Below are positions 6,867 through 8,282 of a stretch of DNA of 8,282 bases, piece by piece (positions within the stretch are counted from its first letter, which is position 1; each line of letters starts with the position of its first letter). A program made the translations under genes and the position numbers. Source of the DNA: Planctomycetota bacterium (GTDB taxonomy: Bacteria; Planctomycetota; Brocadiia; SM23-32); assembly GCA_018334735.1 (NCBI GenBank), contig JAGXLK010000079.1, forward strand, positions 1 through 8,282, given 5' to 3'. The notes under the pieces were generated by a model. The model was given only the letters and a program-made list of their open reading frames with translations, was not told the DNA's origin and did no database searches.

Positions 6867-6894
6867 TTGAAACTGCCGGTCGAACGGATACCAT
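6867..6894 (+). promoter_or_regulatory. Possible promoter of queE
   Basis: TTGAAA (6867-6872) and TACCAT (6889-6894) are 16 bp apart. The -10 match is four of six. Transcription would begin near 6901, about 57 nt before the preferred queE start. I see no preQ1 riboswitch pattern in the leader. Confidence 0.35.
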
Positions 6895-6944
6895 GGAGAG
6901 GTCTGGACTGGAAGGAAAGTTCTTCTTCAAAAGATGGACCCGAT

Positions 6945-6948
6945 AAGG
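6945..6948 (+). promoter_or_regulatory. Ribosome-binding site favouring queE start at 6958
   Basis: AAGG lies 9 nt before the ATG at 6958. The upstream in-frame ATG at 6934 has only a purine stretch about 15 nt away (6912-6919), which is too far for a normal site. Confidence 0.5.
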
Positions 6949-6957
6949 TATAAATCC

Positions 6958-7614
6958 ATGGATGAAGAACGCAAATTACGAGTTTCGGAAATCTTCCGAA
7001 GTATTCAGGGCGAAAGCACCCTCGCCGGAACGCCTTGCACATTCGTACGGCTGGCCGGATGTAACCTAAACTGCTCCTACTGCGATACCCGTTACGCGGC
7101 TGAATCAGAGGGGATTGCAAAATCCGGCGACCAAATATGCCGGGAGGTTCTGGCTCTGGGGACTGATCTGATTTGTATCACCGGAGGAGAACCACTGCTG
7201 CAGAAAAACACTCTCGTGCTGGTGCAACGTTTCCTTGATGAAGGGAAATGGGTCCAGGTTGAAACGAATGGCTCTCAAAACATAACTCCCCTTCCCAACG
7301 ATTGTTCATGTATTCTCGATGTCAAATGCCCGGGTAGTGGAGAGGCTGGCACCGGGTATGAAAAAAACTTTGCGATGCTCAAACCGAATGACGAAGTGAA
7401 ATTTGTCATCTCCGACCGAAAGGATTTTGATTGGGCCATCGATTTCGTTATCGCACAGGGTCTCATGGAAAAATGTCCCGTACTTTTTTCCCCGGTATAC
7501 GGAATTTTGTCGGCGCAAAATCTCGCACATTGGATACTGGAGTCCGGGTACGATGTTCGTCTTCAGCTCCAGCTTCATAAAATTATCTGGCCCGGTCAAA
7601 AAAAAGGTGTATGA
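6958..7614 (+). CDS. queE: 7-carboxy-7-deazaguanine synthase (radical SAM)
   Basis: QueE converts 6-carboxy-5,6,7,8-tetrahydropterin to 7-carboxy-7-deazaguanine, the committed ring contraction in making preQ0, preQ1 and queuosine or other 7-deazapurines. From the ATG at 6958 the protein has 218 residues, normal for the family. It starts with LRVSEIFRSIQGES (7-20), the typical substrate-side opening. The radical-SAM cluster motif CNLNCSYC has C35, C39 and C42, followed by DT. ITGGEPLLQ (74-82) is the SAM-binding GGE region, ETNGS is at 102-106, DVKCPGSG at 121-128 and the family-typical tail RLQLQLHKIIWPG at 201-213. A start at 6934 would add eight residues; the ribosome-binding site at 6945-6948 favours 6958. 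No queC, queD or queF gene is in the window, so the partners must lie elsewhere. The C-terminal codons include a run of eight A (7598-7605). Confidence 0.95.
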   Translation: MDEERKLRVSEIFRSIQGESTLAGTPCTFVRLAGCNLNCSYCDTRYAAESEGIAKSGDQICREVLALGTDLICITGGEPLLQKNTLVLVQRFLDEGKWVQVETNGSQNITPLPNDCSCILDVKCPGSGEAGTGYEKNFAMLKPNDEVKFVISDRKDFDWAIDFVIAQGLMEKCPVLFSPVYGILSAQNLAHWILESGYDVRLQLQLHKIIWPGQKKGV

Positions 7615-7645
7615 AATCGCTGTGTGATCGCCACATCGATTCGAA

Positions 7646-7650
7646 GAGGG
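7646..7650 (+). promoter_or_regulatory. Ribosome-binding site of the GH29-like gene
   Basis: GAGGG lies 9 nt before the ATG at 7660 and supports that start. Confidence 0.6.
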
Positions 7651-7659
7651 AAATTTGCC

Positions 7660-8282
7660 ATGGATGACAACACGAAGTGGTTTGCTGATTGCGGATGGGG
7701 CGTGTTCTGCCACTGGCTTGGAGCGCCTCCGAGTTCGAATGGTGGTAAGGAACTCAGGGCCAAGACGTGGAATGAATGGGTTGACGATTTCGATGTAGAA
7801 GGCCTGGGAGACCAACTTGAGGAGGTCGGCGCGCCCTACTTTTTCATCACAATCGGACAAAACTCTGGACACTACATCGCTCCGAATGACAATTACGATA
7901 AGTACGTCGGTATTGAACCGAGCAAATGTTCGCGCCGGGACCTCGTGAGCGATCTTTATGAGGTTCTCCATCCCCTGGGGATAAAGCTCCTGGTTTACCT
8001 GCCGAGCGGAGCTCCCGCTGCCGACCCCACGGCCACGACTCAGCTCGGATGGGAGTGGGGATTTGAAGGCGATTGGCCGGGCGGTTATGGAGCCGGACGG
8101 ACGGGGAAAAGGCTCGCGGATTTCCAGAAGAAATGGGAGAGCATCGTGCGGGAATGGTCAAATCGATGGGGAGAAAAAGTCCGCGGGTGGTGGATCGATG
8201 GCTGTTACTTCGCTGACGAAATGTATCGTCACAGCAACGAACCCAACTTCCGCAGTTTCGCTGAGGCTCTCAAGGCTGGCAA
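7660..8282 (+). CDS. Alpha-L-fucosidase-like protein, GH29 family (3' partial)
   Basis: This frame is open from the ATG at 7660 to the window end (207 codons). It resembles glycoside hydrolase family 29, retaining alpha-L-fucosidases with a TIM-barrel catalytic domain. The opening KWFADCGWGVFCHWLG (6-21) corresponds to the family's WF-x-x-x-x-GIF-x-HW start. FFITIGQNSGHYIAPNDNYD (61-80) corresponds to the K-x-H-D-G-F-like strand and surrounding loop, though altered. WWIDGCYFADEMY (177-189) places D180 where the catalytic nucleophile sits. The protein begins directly at the catalytic domain with no signal peptide or lipobox, so it would be cytoplasmic, unlike many secreted fucosidases. It belongs to a divergent GH29-like subgroup that I recognise from environmental bacteria, and fucosidase activity is not assured. 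The acid/base residue would lie beyond the window. The gene is 45 nt downstream of queE, possibly by chance in one transcript. Confidence 0.8.
   Translation, partial: MDDNTKWFADCGWGVFCHWLGAPPSSNGGKELRAKTWNEWVDDFDVEGLGDQLEEVGAPYFFITIGQNSGHYIAPNDNYDKYVGIEPSKCSRRDLVSDLYEVLHPLGIKLLVYLPSGAPAADPTATTQLGWEWGFEGDWPGGYGAGRTGKRLADFQKKWESIVREWSNRWGEKVRGWWIDGCYFADEMYRHSNEPNFRSFAEALKAG

Noticed and set aside
6271..6870. Plus-strand ORF of 199 codons opposite the isomerase
   Set aside because: It is antisense to the isomerase, whose TIM-barrel motifs and strong ribosome-binding site define the real gene.
7306..7971. Minus-strand ORF of 221 codons opposite queE and the GH29-like gene
   Set aside because: It spans the boundary of two well-supported plus-strand genes and has no recognisable motif.

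Overview
The window is ordinary bacterial chromosome with moderate GC, dense coding and short intergenic gaps. It probably comes from an uncultured, environmental lineage. The mix of an AP-endonuclease-like sugar isomerase, a GH29-like hydrolase with WWIDG and GHYIAPN motifs, a TlyA-type methyltransferase without its S4 domain, and dispersed palindromic repeats recalls the Planctomycetes/Verrucomicrobia/Lentisphaerae group or candidate phyla such as Hydrogenedentota. That placement is a low-confidence inference from protein style. There is no rRNA, tRNA, CRISPR array or intact transposase gene.

Left part (1-2090): the 3' part of a MacB/LolD-type ABC ATPase, then its MacB/FtsX-type permease. 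The two are separated by an unusual 329-nt gap. This gap holds a ~90-bp structured repeat and a ~106-bp element with 14-bp inverted ends and a possible GATA target duplication.

Middle part (2160-5620): a sigma70-type promoter drives a complete UvrD/PcrA helicase. It is followed 14 nt later by an FtsJ/TlyA-like RNA methyltransferase. Six nt after that lies a short ORF that looks like an internally deleted remnant of a C45 (acyl-CoA:6-aminopenicillanate acyltransferase-like) gene. A convergent gap (5621-5898) holds a palindromic stretch and a second copy of the ~90-bp repeat.

Right part (5899-8282): a sugar phosphate isomerase/epimerase on the minus strand is divergent from queE (7-carboxy-7-deazaguanine synthase, queuosine/7-deazapurine pathway). 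Each has a plausible promoter in the 294-nt region between them. Downstream of queE, 45 nt away, begins a GH29 alpha-L-fucosidase-like gene that runs off the window.

I see no clearly new multi-gene system. The points most worth a second look are the two repeat types between the ABC genes, the deleted C45 gene, and the S4-less TlyA homologue.
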